Assembly: GCF_000376565.1 (NCBI RefSeq)
Contig: NZ_BARG01000021.1
Coordinates: forward strand, 1-64,000
Source: Streptomyces hokutonensis
GTDB taxonomy: Bacteria > Actinomycetota > Actinomycetes > Streptomycetales > Streptomycetaceae
Length of the DNA stretch: 64,000 nt
Direction of reading: 5' to 3'
Shown: positions 18,561 to 26,981 of the stretch, one piece after another
How positions within the stretch are numbered: position 1 is the first letter of the stretch
Layout: every line of letters begins with the position of its first letter
Program-made: the position numbers and the translations under genes
The notes under the pieces: generated by a model
The model's input: the letters and a program-made list of their open reading frames with translations, nothing else
Database searches by the model: none
What the model was told of the DNA's origin: nothing

Positions 18561-19334
18561 ATGTCGGCAGGCGAGACAGGCGGCGGGGCACAGGTCAAGT
18601 CCGCGGTGCGGACGGTGGAGCTGCTCGAATACTTCGCGGGCCGGCCCGGTATGCACTCCCTCGCGGCGGTCCAGGAGGCCGTCGGTTACCCCAAGTCCAG
18701 CCTCTACATGCTGCTGCGCACGCTGGTGGAGCTGGGCTGGGTGGAGACGGACGCCACGGGCACGCGGTACGGCATCGGCGTACGGGCGCTGCTCGTCGGC
18801 ACGTCGTACATCGACGGCGACGAGGTGGTCGCGGCGGCCCGCCCCACCCTGGACCGGCTCTCGGACGACACCACGGAGACCATCCACCTCGCCCGCCTGG
18901 ACGGCACGAACGTGGTCTACCTGGCCACCCGCCAGTCCCAGCACTATCTACGGCCCTTCACCCGCGTCGGCCGCCGCCTCCCGGCGCACTCGACCTCGCT
19001 GGGCAAGGCGCTGCTGAGCACCTACTCGGACGAGCAGGTCCGCAAGATGCTCCCGGAGACGCTGCCCGCGCTCACCGAGCACACGATCACCGACCGCGAG
19101 AAGCTCATCGAGGAGCTCCACCAGGTCCGCGAGCAGGGCTTCGCCGTGGACCGCGAGGAGAACACGCTCGGGCTGCGCTGCTTCGGCGTCGCGATCCCCT
19201 ACCGCACCCCCGCGCGGGACGCGATCAGCTGCTCGGTGCCGGTGGCGCGGCTGACGCCCGCGCACGAGCAGATGGTGAAGGACGCGCTGTTCGACGCCCG
19301 CGACCGGCTCACCCTCGCCACCCGGAGGCTCTGA
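18561..19334 (+). CDS. IclR family transcriptional regulator
   Basis: The 257-residue protein has an N-terminal winged helix-turn-helix (about 10-75; SLAAVQEAVGYPKSSLYMLLRTLVELGWVE) and a C-terminal IclR effector domain (about 90-250) with LPAHSTSLGKALLS and GFAVDREENTLGLRCFGVAI. IclR proteins usually repress catabolic genes and release DNA on binding a small acid. It is divergent from the semialdehyde dehydrogenase, its likely target. The ATG at 18561 after AAGGGCG is preferred over an in-frame ATG 63 bp earlier that would add an unconserved tail. Confidence 0.9.
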   Translation: MSAGETGGGAQVKSAVRTVELLEYFAGRPGMHSLAAVQEAVGYPKSSLYMLLRTLVELGWVETDATGTRYGIGVRALLVGTSYIDGDEVVAAARPTLDRLSDDTTETIHLARLDGTNVVYLATRQSQHYLRPFTRVGRRLPAHSTSLGKALLSTYSDEQVRKMLPETLPALTEHTITDREKLIEELHQVREQGFAVDREENTLGLRCFGVAIPYRTPARDAISCSVPVARLTPAHEQMVKDALFDARDRLTLATRRL

Positions 19335-19364
19335 CTCGTGGAGCTCCGCATGATGGAGGTATTC

Positions 19365-19835
19365 ATGGAGGTCGCGCTCCGCCCGGTCCACGACAGCGAC
19401 CTGCCGGTCTTCTTCCGGCAGGTCAACGATCCCGAGTCGCTCCGGATGGCCGCCTTCGCGCCCAAGGACCCGGCCGACCGGGACGCCTTCGACGCCCACT
19501 GGAAGCGCATCCGGGCCTCGTCGGACGTGCTGCGCACGGTCCTGGTGGACGGTGACGTGGTGGGCAGCGCCGCGGTGTACGGCGAACCGGGCGAGCGCGA
19601 GGTGACGTACTGGATCGACCGCGCTTACTGGGGCAAGGGCATCGCGACGGCCGCGCTGCGCGACCTGCTGGCCGAGGTGCCCGAACGACCGCTGCACGCG
19701 CGCGTGGCGGCCGACAACGCGGGTTCGCGGCGGGTGCTGGAGAAGTGCGGGTTCGTGGTCACCGGCGATGACCGGGGGTTCGCGAACGCGCGCGGCGAGG
19801 AGATCGACGAGCTCCTCCTGACGCTGACTTCATGA
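19365..19835 (+). CDS. GNAT family N-acetyltransferase
   Basis: The 156-residue protein is a RimJ/RimL-like acetyltransferase: LRPVHDSDLPVFFRQVNDPES at the N-terminus, EREVTYWIDRAYWGKGIATAAL with the acetyl-CoA loop, and VAADNAGSRRVLEKCGF. The substrate is unknown. The ATG at 19365 has GGAGGT four bases upstream; a GTG at 19338 with GGAGGCT is an alternative. It follows the IclR gene closely and may share its transcript. Confidence 0.82.
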   Translation: MEVALRPVHDSDLPVFFRQVNDPESLRMAAFAPKDPADRDAFDAHWKRIRASSDVLRTVLVDGDVVGSAAVYGEPGEREVTYWIDRAYWGKGIATAALRDLLAEVPERPLHARVAADNAGSRRVLEKCGFVVTGDDRGFANARGEEIDELLLTLTS

Positions 19836-19899
19836 GCACTCGATGAGAAAAGCGGCGTAAGGGAACGATCCCGTCCCGTCCGCTCGTCCTCCATGCGGG

Positions 19900-21360
19900 A
19901 TGAACAAGACGATCAGGCGCGCCTCCGTCTTCGCGCTGCTCCTGGTGCTCACCCTCCTGGTGAGGGCGACCTGGGTGCAGTTCTACGACGGCCAGGCGCT
20001 CGCGGACGACAAGGACAACCGGCGCAACGCGATCGCGACGTACGCGGACCCGCTCGGGAACATCATCGTGGCCGGGAACGCGATCACCGGCTCGACGCGG
20101 ACAGGGGACAGCAGCGACCTCGCGTACAAACGCACCTACACGGACGGCAAGCTGTACGCGGCGGTGACGGGCTACGCCTCGCAGAGCTACGCGCCGACGC
20201 AGCTGGAGGGGATCTACGCGAACCTCCTCGACGGCACGGACAGCGGCCTGAAGACCGTCATGGACACGGTCACCGGCGAGCGGGCGGCCCCGGGCAACGT
20301 GGTCACGACGATCGACCCGGCTGTGCAGAAGGCCGCGTACGAGGCGCTCGGCGACAAGAAGGGCGCCGCGGTCGCGATCGATCCGACGACCGGCAAGATC
20401 CTCGCCGTCGTCTCGACGCCGTCCTACGACCCCTCGAAGCTGACCGACGCGAACACCGCCGCCGCTGCCTGGAAGCAGCTCAACGCCGACCCTGACAAGC
20501 CGCTGACCAACCGCGCGCTGCGCCAGCCGCTGCCGCCGGGTTCCACGTTCAAGCTGGTCGTGGCGGCGGCCGCCCTGGAGGACGGGCTCTACTCCTCGGT
20601 GGACGAGAAGACGACCAGCCCCTCGCCGTACACCCTGCCGGGCACGGTCACCCCGCTGAAGAACGAGAGTTCCTCCGCGCCCTGCACCAACGCCTCGATC
20701 CGGGTCGCGCTCCAGTACTCGTGCAACACCGTGTTCGCGAAGATGGCCGTCGACCTCGGGCAGGACAAGGTCAAGGCGATGGCCGAGAAGTTCGGCTTCA
20801 ACGACGACAAGCTGGACATCCCGGTGCGGGCGTATCCGAGCGTGTACCCGTCGAACATGAACAAGTCGTCCACGGCCCTGACGGGCATCGGCCAGTACGA
20901 CGTGACCGCCACCCCGCTCCAGATGGCCATGGTGTCGGCCGCCATAGCCAACGACGGCAAGCTGGTCTCCCCGCACATGGTGTCGGAGACCACCGACAGC
21001 GGCGGCGACGTGGTCCACAACTACGACGACAGCACGACGACGAAGGAGATCGTCAGCTCGCACACCGCCCAGCAGCTCCAGTCGGCGATGCAGACGGTCA
21101 TCACCGACGGCACCGGCACGAACGCCCGGATCGCGGGCGTGACGGTGGGCGGCAAGACGGGCACGGCCCAGCACGGCGAGAACAACGACCAGTCCCCGTA
21201 CGCCTGGTTCACGTCCTACGGCAAGTCCGACGACACCGGGAAAGAGGTCGCCGTGGCGGTCGTGGTCGAGCAGTCGGACGCGGCGAGGTCGGAGATCAGC
21301 GGCAACGGCCTGGCGGCCCCGGTGGCCAAGGCGATGATGAAGGCGGCGCTGAAGAGTTAG
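19900..21360 (+). CDS. Class B penicillin-binding protein (PbpA-like transpeptidase)
   Basis: The 486-residue protein has one N-terminal membrane anchor (about 8-25) and a long extracytoplasmic part with a short dimerisation region. The transpeptidase domain has all three motifs: S215-TFK218 in PPGSTFKLV, the S-C-N motif at 274-276 in LQYSCNTVFA, and K419-T-G in VGGKTGTAQ. It cross-links peptidoglycan and is a beta-lactam target. Unlike the cell-division pbpA, it is not beside rodA/ftsW, so it is an extra PBP. A strong terminator follows at 21366. Confidence 0.93.
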   Translation: MNKTIRRASVFALLLVLTLLVRATWVQFYDGQALADDKDNRRNAIATYADPLGNIIVAGNAITGSTRTGDSSDLAYKRTYTDGKLYAAVTGYASQSYAPTQLEGIYANLLDGTDSGLKTVMDTVTGERAAPGNVVTTIDPAVQKAAYEALGDKKGAAVAIDPTTGKILAVVSTPSYDPSKLTDANTAAAAWKQLNADPDKPLTNRALRQPLPPGSTFKLVVAAAALEDGLYSSVDEKTTSPSPYTLPGTVTPLKNESSSAPCTNASIRVALQYSCNTVFAKMAVDLGQDKVKAMAEKFGFNDDKLDIPVRAYPSVYPSNMNKSSTALTGIGQYDVTATPLQMAMVSAAIANDGKLVSPHMVSETTDSGGDVVHNYDDSTTTKEIVSSHTAQQLQSAMQTVITDGTGTNARIAGVTVGGKTGTAQHGENNDQSPYAWFTSYGKSDDTGKEVAVAVVVEQSDAARSEISGNGLAAPVAKAMMKAALKS

Positions 21361-21365
21361 CGAGC

Positions 21366-21389
21366 GGCCCCGGCCGGGTGGCCGGGGCC
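21366..21389. terminator. Hairpin terminator between PBP and NCS2 permease genes
   Basis: GGCCCCGGCC is followed by GGGT and then GGCCGGGGCC, a perfect 10-bp stem. It starts six bases after the PBP stop and precedes the convergent permease stop, so it can serve both strands. Confidence 0.8.
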
Positions 21390-21394
21390 GTCGT

Positions 21395-22846
21395 TCACTT
21401 GACGCCCAGGATCTGCTCCACGGGGTCGATCGCGAAGTACACGAGGAACAGCGCGGACACTCCCCACAGCAGCCAGTTGACCTCCTTCGCCTTGCCGAGC
21501 ACCGCCTTGATCACGACGTACGAGATGAACCCGGCGCCGATCCCGTCGGTGATCGAGTACGTGAACGGCATCGCGGCGATCGTGAGGAACGCCGGGATCG
21601 CGATCTCGTACTTGTCCCAGTCGATGTGCTTGACGTGGGTCATCATCAGGAACCCGACCGCGATCAGCGCGGGCGCGGCGGCCTGCAACGGCACGATCGT
21701 CAGCAGCGGGGTCAGGAAGAGCGCGAGCCCGAACAGACCGCCGGTGATCAGGTTCGAGAACCCGGTACGCGACCCCTCACCGACCCCCGAAGCCGACTCG
21801 ATGTAGGCGGTGTTGGAGGAGGCGGACCCGATGCCGCCGGCGACGGCCGCGGCACCGTCGATGAACAGGACGCGACCGATGTTCGGCACCTGTCCCTTGT
21901 CGTCCAGGAGACCGGCCTCCGCGCTGATACCCACGATCGTGCCCATGGCGTCGAAGAAGTCCGAGAGGATCAGCGTGAAGATCAGCAGGATCACGGTGAT
22001 CGCGCTGGTCTCGCCGAAGGCCCCGAACAGGCTGAAGTGACCGATGAGCCCGAAGTCGGGCGCGGCCACGATCTTGTCCGGCACCTTGGGGGTCATCAGG
22101 CCCCAACTCTTGATGTCGGCGGCGGAGTTGATGATGATCGCGAGGACGGTCATCGTGACGATGCTGATCAGGATGGCGCCCTTCACCTTGCGGGCGACCA
22201 GCGCGATGGTCAGCAGTACGCCGAGACAGAAGACCAGGACGGGCCAGCCGGTCAGTCTGCCGACGGCGCCGAGTTGTACGGGGACCGTGGTCTGCGCGGC
22301 GTCCGGTATACGACTCACGAAGCCGGCGTCGACGAAGCCGATGAAGGCGATGAACAGGCCGATGCCGACACCGATGGCCTGCTTGAGCTGCTGCGGGATC
22401 GCGTTCATGATCGCCTCGCGCAGCCCGGTGAGGACCAGGACGCAGATCAGAACGCCCTCGATGACGACGAGACCCATCGCGTCGGGCCAGCTCATCAGCG
22501 GCGCCAGCTGGAAGGCGACGACGGCGTTGAGACCGAGGCCCGCGGCGATGGCGAGGGGCAGATTGCCGCCGACGCCCATGATGACCGTCATCACGCAGGC
22601 CACCAGGGCTGTGGCGGTGACCAGTTGGCCGGTGTCGAGCGAGTGCCCGAACTTGTCCTTGGCGCTGCCCAGGATGATCGGGTTCAGGACGAGGATGTAG
22701 GCCATCGTGAAGAACGTGGCGAAGCCGCCGCGTATCTCACGGCCGAAGGTGGACCCCCGTTCGGAGATCTTGAAGTACCGGTCGACGCTGTTCGCCGCCG
22801 GTGGTTCGGCACTTGGCCGGTCAGCCACCTTCTGTGACTCGGACAT
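21395..22846 (-). CDS. NCS2 family nucleobase (guanine/hypoxanthine) permease
   Basis: The 483-residue membrane protein has about 12-14 transmembrane helices. The AzgA/PbuG-type N-terminus reads REIRGGFATFFTMAYILVLNP. GLGLNAVVAF and SDFFDAMGTIVGISAEAG are the substrate-site helices, followed by GIGSASSNTAYIESASGVGEGSRTGF. Members take up guanine, hypoxanthine, xanthine or adenine with protons. No purine enzyme gene is adjacent. The upstream leader shows possible RNA structure (22903-22956). Confidence 0.92.
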   Translation of the reverse strand: MSESQKVADRPSAEPPAANSVDRYFKISERGSTFGREIRGGFATFFTMAYILVLNPIILGSAKDKFGHSLDTGQLVTATALVACVMTVIMGVGGNLPLAIAAGLGLNAVVAFQLAPLMSWPDAMGLVVIEGVLICVLVLTGLREAIMNAIPQQLKQAIGVGIGLFIAFIGFVDAGFVSRIPDAAQTTVPVQLGAVGRLTGWPVLVFCLGVLLTIALVARKVKGAILISIVTMTVLAIIINSAADIKSWGLMTPKVPDKIVAAPDFGLIGHFSLFGAFGETSAITVILLIFTLILSDFFDAMGTIVGISAEAGLLDDKGQVPNIGRVLFIDGAAAVAGGIGSASSNTAYIESASGVGEGSRTGFSNLITGGLFGLALFLTPLLTIVPLQAAAPALIAVGFLMMTHVKHIDWDKYEIAIPAFLTIAAMPFTYSITDGIGAGFISYVVIKAVLGKAKEVNWLLWGVSALFLVYFAIDPVEQILGVK

Positions 22847-22902
22847 GCGGGTACTCCTCGTTGCCTCAGTGATCGGTGCGCGGATGCTGGCTGGATTGTT
22901 CC

Positions 22903-22956
22903 CGCGTCGAACCTGTTTCAGGTTTTCCCCGTGTTACGGAATCAGGGTCGACGCGC
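22903..22956 (-). promoter_or_regulatory. Possible structured RNA leader of the NCS2 permease gene
   Basis: On the minus strand, 57-111 bases upstream of the permease ATG, an outer stem (CGCGTCGA pairing with TCGACGCG) encloses two small hairpins. These are CCGT-AAC-ACGG and AACCTG-AAA-CAGGTT. The arrangement is a three-way junction, as in several metabolite-binding leaders. It matches no riboswitch class I can name, and protein binding to the AACCTGTTTCAGGTT palindrome is an alternative reading. Confidence 0.4.
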
Positions 22957-23042
22957 CAGACGATGTTCGAAGGCCTGTACCAATCCACTCAGTTGATCAC
23001 TGCTACGCTCCCGATCCGGTCGGGGTCCTCCCCGAATGATCA

Positions 23043-23062
23043 CGTGTCATCTACATGACACG
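23043..23062. promoter_or_regulatory. Palindrome in the promoter of the SigE-family sigma factor
   Basis: CGTGTCATCTACATGACACG has perfect 8-base arms around CTAC. It lies 28-48 bp before the preferred start at 23091. It overlaps an alternative ATG at 23055, which has no ribosome site. It is a likely operator or a hairpin in the leader. Confidence 0.45.
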
Positions 23063-23090
23063 CACACACCACAGCGAGGAGAGGTCCGCC

Positions 23091-23657
23091 GTGGGCACAG
23101 TCGTCGACGACGCCGCCTCCGTGGAGTTCCACGCCTTCTTCGAACGCCACTACGCCGAACTGTCGCGCCTCGCCCACCTGTTGACGGGCGAGGCGGACGC
23201 CGCCGACGATCTCGCGGCCGACGCGCTGCTCGCGCTCTGGCACCGCTGGGACCGGGTACGCGCCGCCGACCACCCCGCCGCCTACGCCCGTGGGGTCGTC
23301 GCCAACCTGGCCCGCACCCGGATCCGCAGCGCGGTGCGCGAGCGGCGGCGGGTCGCCCTGTTCTGGTCACAGCGCGAGGAGAAGACCGAGAACCCGGACG
23401 TGGCCGGCGTGGTCGACGTCCAGGAGGCCCTGCGCAGACTGCCGTTCCGCAAGCGGGCCTGTGTGGTGCTGCGGCACGCTTTCGATCTGTCGGAGAAGGA
23501 CACCGCGCTCGCCCTCGGTGTTTCCGTCGGTACGGTTAAGAGCCAGACGTCGAAGGGCATGGCCGAGTTGCAGCGCCTGCTCGGCCCGCAGAGCCCTCCA
23601 CTGCAGATGCGGGCGGCGATGGCGCGCGGCGGCGAGACCGGAGGGAGGAACCGATGA
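23091..23657 (+). CDS. SigE family (ECF-like) RNA polymerase sigma factor
   Basis: The 188-residue protein has region 2 (FHAFFERHYAELSRLAHLLTGEADAADDLAADALLALWHRWDRV) and region 4 (LRRLPFRKRACVVLRHAFDLSEKDTALALGVSVGTVKSQTSKGMAEL). These are typical of the SigE70/SigE-family factors abundant in Streptomyces. The GTG at 23091 is chosen because GAGGAGAGG precedes it; the ATG at 23055 lies in a palindrome with no ribosome site. Its stop overlaps the next gene (ATGA), whose membrane protein is probably its regulator. Confidence 0.87.
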   Translation: MGTVVDDAASVEFHAFFERHYAELSRLAHLLTGEADAADDLAADALLALWHRWDRVRAADHPAAYARGVVANLARTRIRSAVRERRRVALFWSQREEKTENPDVAGVVDVQEALRRLPFRKRACVVLRHAFDLSEKDTALALGVSVGTVKSQTSKGMAELQRLLGPQSPPLQMRAAMARGGETGGRNR

Positions 23658-24508
23658 GGCACCAGGACGTCCACGACGACGAGTTGAGCGCCCGGCTGCA
23701 CGAGGCGGCCGAGGCCCACGAGCCCGACCGGGCGCGCATCCTGGCCCGGCTCGAACGCGGCATGGCCGCGCAGTCGCGTCCCGACCACCGGGCCACCCGG
23801 CCGCCCGTGTTCGGCTGGGTGCGGGTCGTCAGCGCGACGGCGGCGGTGGCGAGCGTCCTCGCGATCGGCGGCTACGCGGTGGCGTCCGCGGTGAAGAGCG
23901 ACTCCCCCGCCGAGCAGACGGTGTCCGTCTCACCGACCCCGACACCCACGCCGTCCCCGGACGCGACGAGCCGCACTCCGGTCAAACCCGTTGCTCCGAA
24001 GCCGAGTTCGGGTTCCGGCACCTCGCACAGCTCGACCAGGGCGAGCGCCTCCCCGACGACTTCCGCGACCGCCTCGCCGTCCACGCCCGTGCTGCCGCCC
24101 GCCTCCGGTACGCAGGACGGCCCGCTGTGGTCGGACGGCTCGATCGACCCGGGCAGCAACGACTTCTGGGCCCAGAGCGACATCACCCTCAAAACAACCA
24201 AGCAACTCACCTCCCTCACCGTCCAGTTGAAGGTCAGGCTGACCGGCGGGGTCAGCTCCGCGGGAGCCTGGCGCTCGCTGCCCGAGCAGGACTTCACGCA
24301 GACGGTGACGGAGCAGGACGGGTTCCTGGTCTACACCTGGGTGCTCAAGGAGGGCCGTACGGTCGCGGTCGGCGAGTGGGTCTTCGCCGGGCAGTACAAC
24401 CACGACCGCGGCAGCCGGGACGCCAAGGACGACAGCTACTCGGCGGCGGGCACGGCGGCCGGCCAACAGCTGTCCGTGAAGGGCGACTTCGCGGCGCAGA
24501 AGTCGTAA
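23654..24508 (+). CDS. Membrane-anchored putative regulator of the SigE-family sigma factor
   Basis: The 284-residue protein has a cytosolic N-terminus (about 1-55), one transmembrane helix (about 57-78), a Ser/Thr/Pro-rich linker (about 88-150) and an extracytoplasmic beta-rich domain (about 155-275, beginning DGPLWSDGSIDPGSNDFWAQSDITLKT). The extracellular domain resembles proteins found beside SigE-family factors in Streptomyces, but I cannot assign a family. Overlap with the sigma gene suggests an anti-sigma or signal-sensing role; this is inferred from context. It ends 92 bp before a rhamnogalacturonan lyase gene. Confidence 0.7.
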   Translation: MRHQDVHDDELSARLHEAAEAHEPDRARILARLERGMAAQSRPDHRATRPPVFGWVRVVSATAAVASVLAIGGYAVASAVKSDSPAEQTVSVSPTPTPTPSPDATSRTPVKPVAPKPSSGSGTSHSSTRASASPTTSATASPSTPVLPPASGTQDGPLWSDGSIDPGSNDFWAQSDITLKTTKQLTSLTVQLKVRLTGGVSSAGAWRSLPEQDFTQTVTEQDGFLVYTWVLKEGRTVAVGEWVFAGQYNHDRGSRDAKDDSYSAAGTAAGQQLSVKGDFAAQKS

Positions 24509-24600
24509 CCGGAATTCTCGTACAGGCGGCAACCCTTTCTCCTCCGGCGGCGACAAGGAAGCGCAAGGTCCCTCTCGCACGGAGCACACGGAGCAAGTCC

Positions 24601-26283
24601 TTGAGCACGCACAAGAAGCACCTCACCCGCAGGCGGGTGCTCGGGGCCTCCGCGATCGGTGTCGCCGCCACCGGCGCGGCCGTCGCGGGCGGCACCGGCC
24701 TCCTCTCGTCCGCCTCCGCCGCAGCCTTCGGCTACACCGACGACGGCTCCAACTACGTGATCACCACGGGCGCTTCGCTCGTGTTCAAGGTCTCGAAGTC
24801 GACGGGCGATCTCACGTCCCTCGCCTACAAGGGCAAGGAGTACGAGGGCTACGGCGGCAAGCACTCGCATGTCGAGTCCGGGCTCGGCGCCTCAACGGTC
24901 ACCATCAGGCAGTCGGGTTCGACGATCCTGGTGAAGGTGGTCCACGGCCCGATCACCCAGTGGTACGCGGCCCGCAGCGGCGAGAACAACGTCTACCTGT
25001 GGACGAACAAGGCGGACGCGTCCTTCACCGCGACCCGCTACATCGTGCGGGTGAAGCCGGGAGTGTTCCCCAACTCCGGTTCGGACGCTTGGGATTCGAC
25101 CACGGACACGATCATCGAGGCGGGTGACGTCTGGAAGCACCCCGACGGCACGACCCGCTCCAAGCACTACTCGGGCAGGCGGACCATCGACTACGACCAT
25201 GTCGGCTTCGCGACGGGCTCGGTCGGTCTGTGGGTTGTCCGCTCCAACCACGAGAAGGCGTCCGGCGGCCCCTTCTACCGCTCCCTGCTGCGCCACTCGA
25301 ACGAGGGCGGGGCGGGCCTGTACGAGATCCTGCACTACAACGAGGCCCAGACGGAGCCCGAACGCTTCGGCCTCCAGGGCCCGTTCGTGGTGACGTTCAC
25401 GGACGGCGGGACGCCCTCGTCCTCGCTCTTCGCGGCGAACCTCGACACGTCGTGGGTGGACTCGCTGGGCATCACGGGCTGGGTGGGCAAGGCGGGCCGC
25501 GGGAAGGTGGCGGGGGTCGGCCTCAAGGGGATGGACGCCAAGTACCCCTACACGGTGGGCTTTTCCAACGCGGACGCGCAGTACTGGGCGAAGGCCGCGA
25601 CCGGCACCGGCGCCTTCTCCTGCAAAGGGATGCTGCCCGGGACGTACACGCTGACCGTCTTCAAGGGCGAACTCGCGGTGCACACGCAGTCGGTAGTGGT
25701 GACGGCGGGCGGTACGACGTCGCTGCACACCCTGACGATCACGGGTGACCCGTCGACCGCGGCGGCGGTGTGGCGTCTGGGCAACTGGGACGGCACACCA
25801 GGGGAGTTCAAGAACGCGGAGCTGATGACGTACGCGCATCCGTCCGACGCGCGGGCTGCGAAGTGGACGGGGAACGTGACGATCGGGAGCGGAAGCGAGG
25901 CGGCGACCTTCCCGGCGTACATCTGGAAGGACGTGAACGACGGCGTCCTGGTCTACTTCAAACTGACGGCGGCACAGGCCGCGGCAGCGCACACACTGCG
26001 GGTCGGCGTGACGACGGCGTACATCAACGCCCGCCCCCAAGTCACCGTGAACAACTGGGTTTCGACTGTCCCCACCCCACCCACGCAGCCCTCGACGCGC
26101 GATCTCACCACGGGTTCCTACCGTGGAAACAACCACACCTTCGTTTTCAACGTCCCTTCCAGTGCGTGGAGTTCGGACACGACGAAGTACAACGTCCTGA
26201 AGATCAACGTGGTCAGTGGTTCGACGGGCTCGGCGTACCTCAGCCCGGGCACGTCGTTCGACTGCATCGACCTGCTGACCTGA
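24601..26283 (+). CDS. Secreted rhamnogalacturonan lyase (PL4-like)
   Basis: The 560-residue protein has a twin-arginine-type signal (TRRRVLGASAIGVAATGAAVAGG, cleavage near SASAAA). Three regions follow as in polysaccharide lyase family 4: an N-terminal beta-sandwich catalytic domain (about 40-290), a fibronectin-like domain (about 300-380, MLPGTYTLTVFKGELAVH) and a C-terminal carbohydrate-binding beta-sandwich (about 385-560, VWRLGNWDGTPGEFKNAE). PL4 enzymes cleave the rhamnogalacturonan I backbone of pectin by beta-elimination. The start is a TTG at 24601 preceded by ACGGAG; the frame is open far upstream through the sigma genes, which is not coding there. Confidence 0.88.
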   Translation: MSTHKKHLTRRRVLGASAIGVAATGAAVAGGTGLLSSASAAAFGYTDDGSNYVITTGASLVFKVSKSTGDLTSLAYKGKEYEGYGGKHSHVESGLGASTVTIRQSGSTILVKVVHGPITQWYAARSGENNVYLWTNKADASFTATRYIVRVKPGVFPNSGSDAWDSTTDTIIEAGDVWKHPDGTTRSKHYSGRRTIDYDHVGFATGSVGLWVVRSNHEKASGGPFYRSLLRHSNEGGAGLYEILHYNEAQTEPERFGLQGPFVVTFTDGGTPSSSLFAANLDTSWVDSLGITGWVGKAGRGKVAGVGLKGMDAKYPYTVGFSNADAQYWAKAATGTGAFSCKGMLPGTYTLTVFKGELAVHTQSVVVTAGGTTSLHTLTITGDPSTAAAVWRLGNWDGTPGEFKNAELMTYAHPSDARAAKWTGNVTIGSGSEAATFPAYIWKDVNDGVLVYFKLTAAQAAAAHTLRVGVTTAYINARPQVTVNNWVSTVPTPPTQPSTRDLTTGSYRGNNHTFVFNVPSSAWSSDTTKYNVLKINVVSGSTGSAYLSPGTSFDCIDLLT

Positions 26284-26305
26284 GCCCCCCTCGGTCAGCA
26301 GAGCG

Positions 26306-26337
26306 ACGCCCCCGCCGGTGACGACCGGCGGGGGCGT
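26306..26337. terminator. Strong bidirectional terminator
   Basis: ACGCCCCCGCCGGT, loop GACG, then ACCGGCGGGGGCGT: a perfect 14-bp stem 22 bp after the lyase stop and 20 bp before the end of the convergent acetyltransferase gene. Confidence 0.85.
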
Positions 26338-26357
26338 TGTCCATCGGGCTCGGCATC

Positions 26358-26927
26358 TCAGCGGTCCGCGCGCCGCCGCACGTGGAGGTGACCGTCACGA
26401 GGGAAGGCGGGCGGCGCGGCGGGCAGAACCCTGTCGAACTCGTACCGGCCCTTCTCCGCGACCCGGCACGAGGCCAAGTTGTCCACCTGGTGCAGGAGTT
26501 CGAGCCGCTCCAGCCCGTCGGCGGCCAAGGTGTCGAAGGCCCAGTCGCTGACTGCGTCGAGGGCGCGGGGTGCCACTCCCATCCCGCGAGCGTGTGCGGC
26601 GGTCCAATAGCCCACTTCGGCGGCCGACTTGCCGGGGGTGACCTCCTTGAGAACCATATTGCCCACCAACTGCTCCTGAACCGAACCGGTTTGGACCCCA
26701 AGAACGGCGAACGCGAACCGCTCCCCCGCTGCCCAACCCCGCTCCTGCTCCCGCACCCACCGCGCCCCGTCAACCTCGTTGTCGACGAGGGAAGTTATCC
26801 ACTGACGCAAGAGGGGATCCCGGCCCGCCTCGACCAGTGCGGAAACGTCCGCGAGCCGCCAGGGGCGGAGAACGAGGGCGGGGGCGGTGGGCGTCGCGGC
26901 TACGTGAAGTACGACGGGAGCAGTCAT
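26358..26927 (-). CDS. GNAT family N-acetyltransferase (RimJ/RimL-like)
   Basis: The 189-residue protein has LVLRPWRLADVSALVEAGRDPLLRQW at the start, AEVGYWTAAHARGMGVAPRALDAVSDWAF with the acetyl-CoA loop, and LELLHQVDNLASCRVAEKGRYEF near the end. These are typical of the RimJ/RimL group that acetylates protein N-termini or small amines. The substrate is unknown. Confidence 0.87.
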   Translation of the reverse strand: MTAPVVLHVAATPTAPALVLRPWRLADVSALVEAGRDPLLRQWITSLVDNEVDGARWVREQERGWAAGERFAFAVLGVQTGSVQEQLVGNMVLKEVTPGKSAAEVGYWTAAHARGMGVAPRALDAVSDWAFDTLAADGLERLELLHQVDNLASCRVAEKGRYEFDRVLPAAPPAFPRDGHLHVRRRADR

Positions 26928-26981
26928 GAACTGATCATATTCAGCGCCGATTTCGCCCTGCCGTGTCTCACGTCTGCCCTG

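Noticed and set aside
23290-26283. One long frame of 997 codons across the sigma, membrane-protein and lyase region
   Set aside because: The first 437 codons are the GC-rich shadow of the sigma and membrane-protein genes; real coding starts at the TTG 24601 with a signal peptide.
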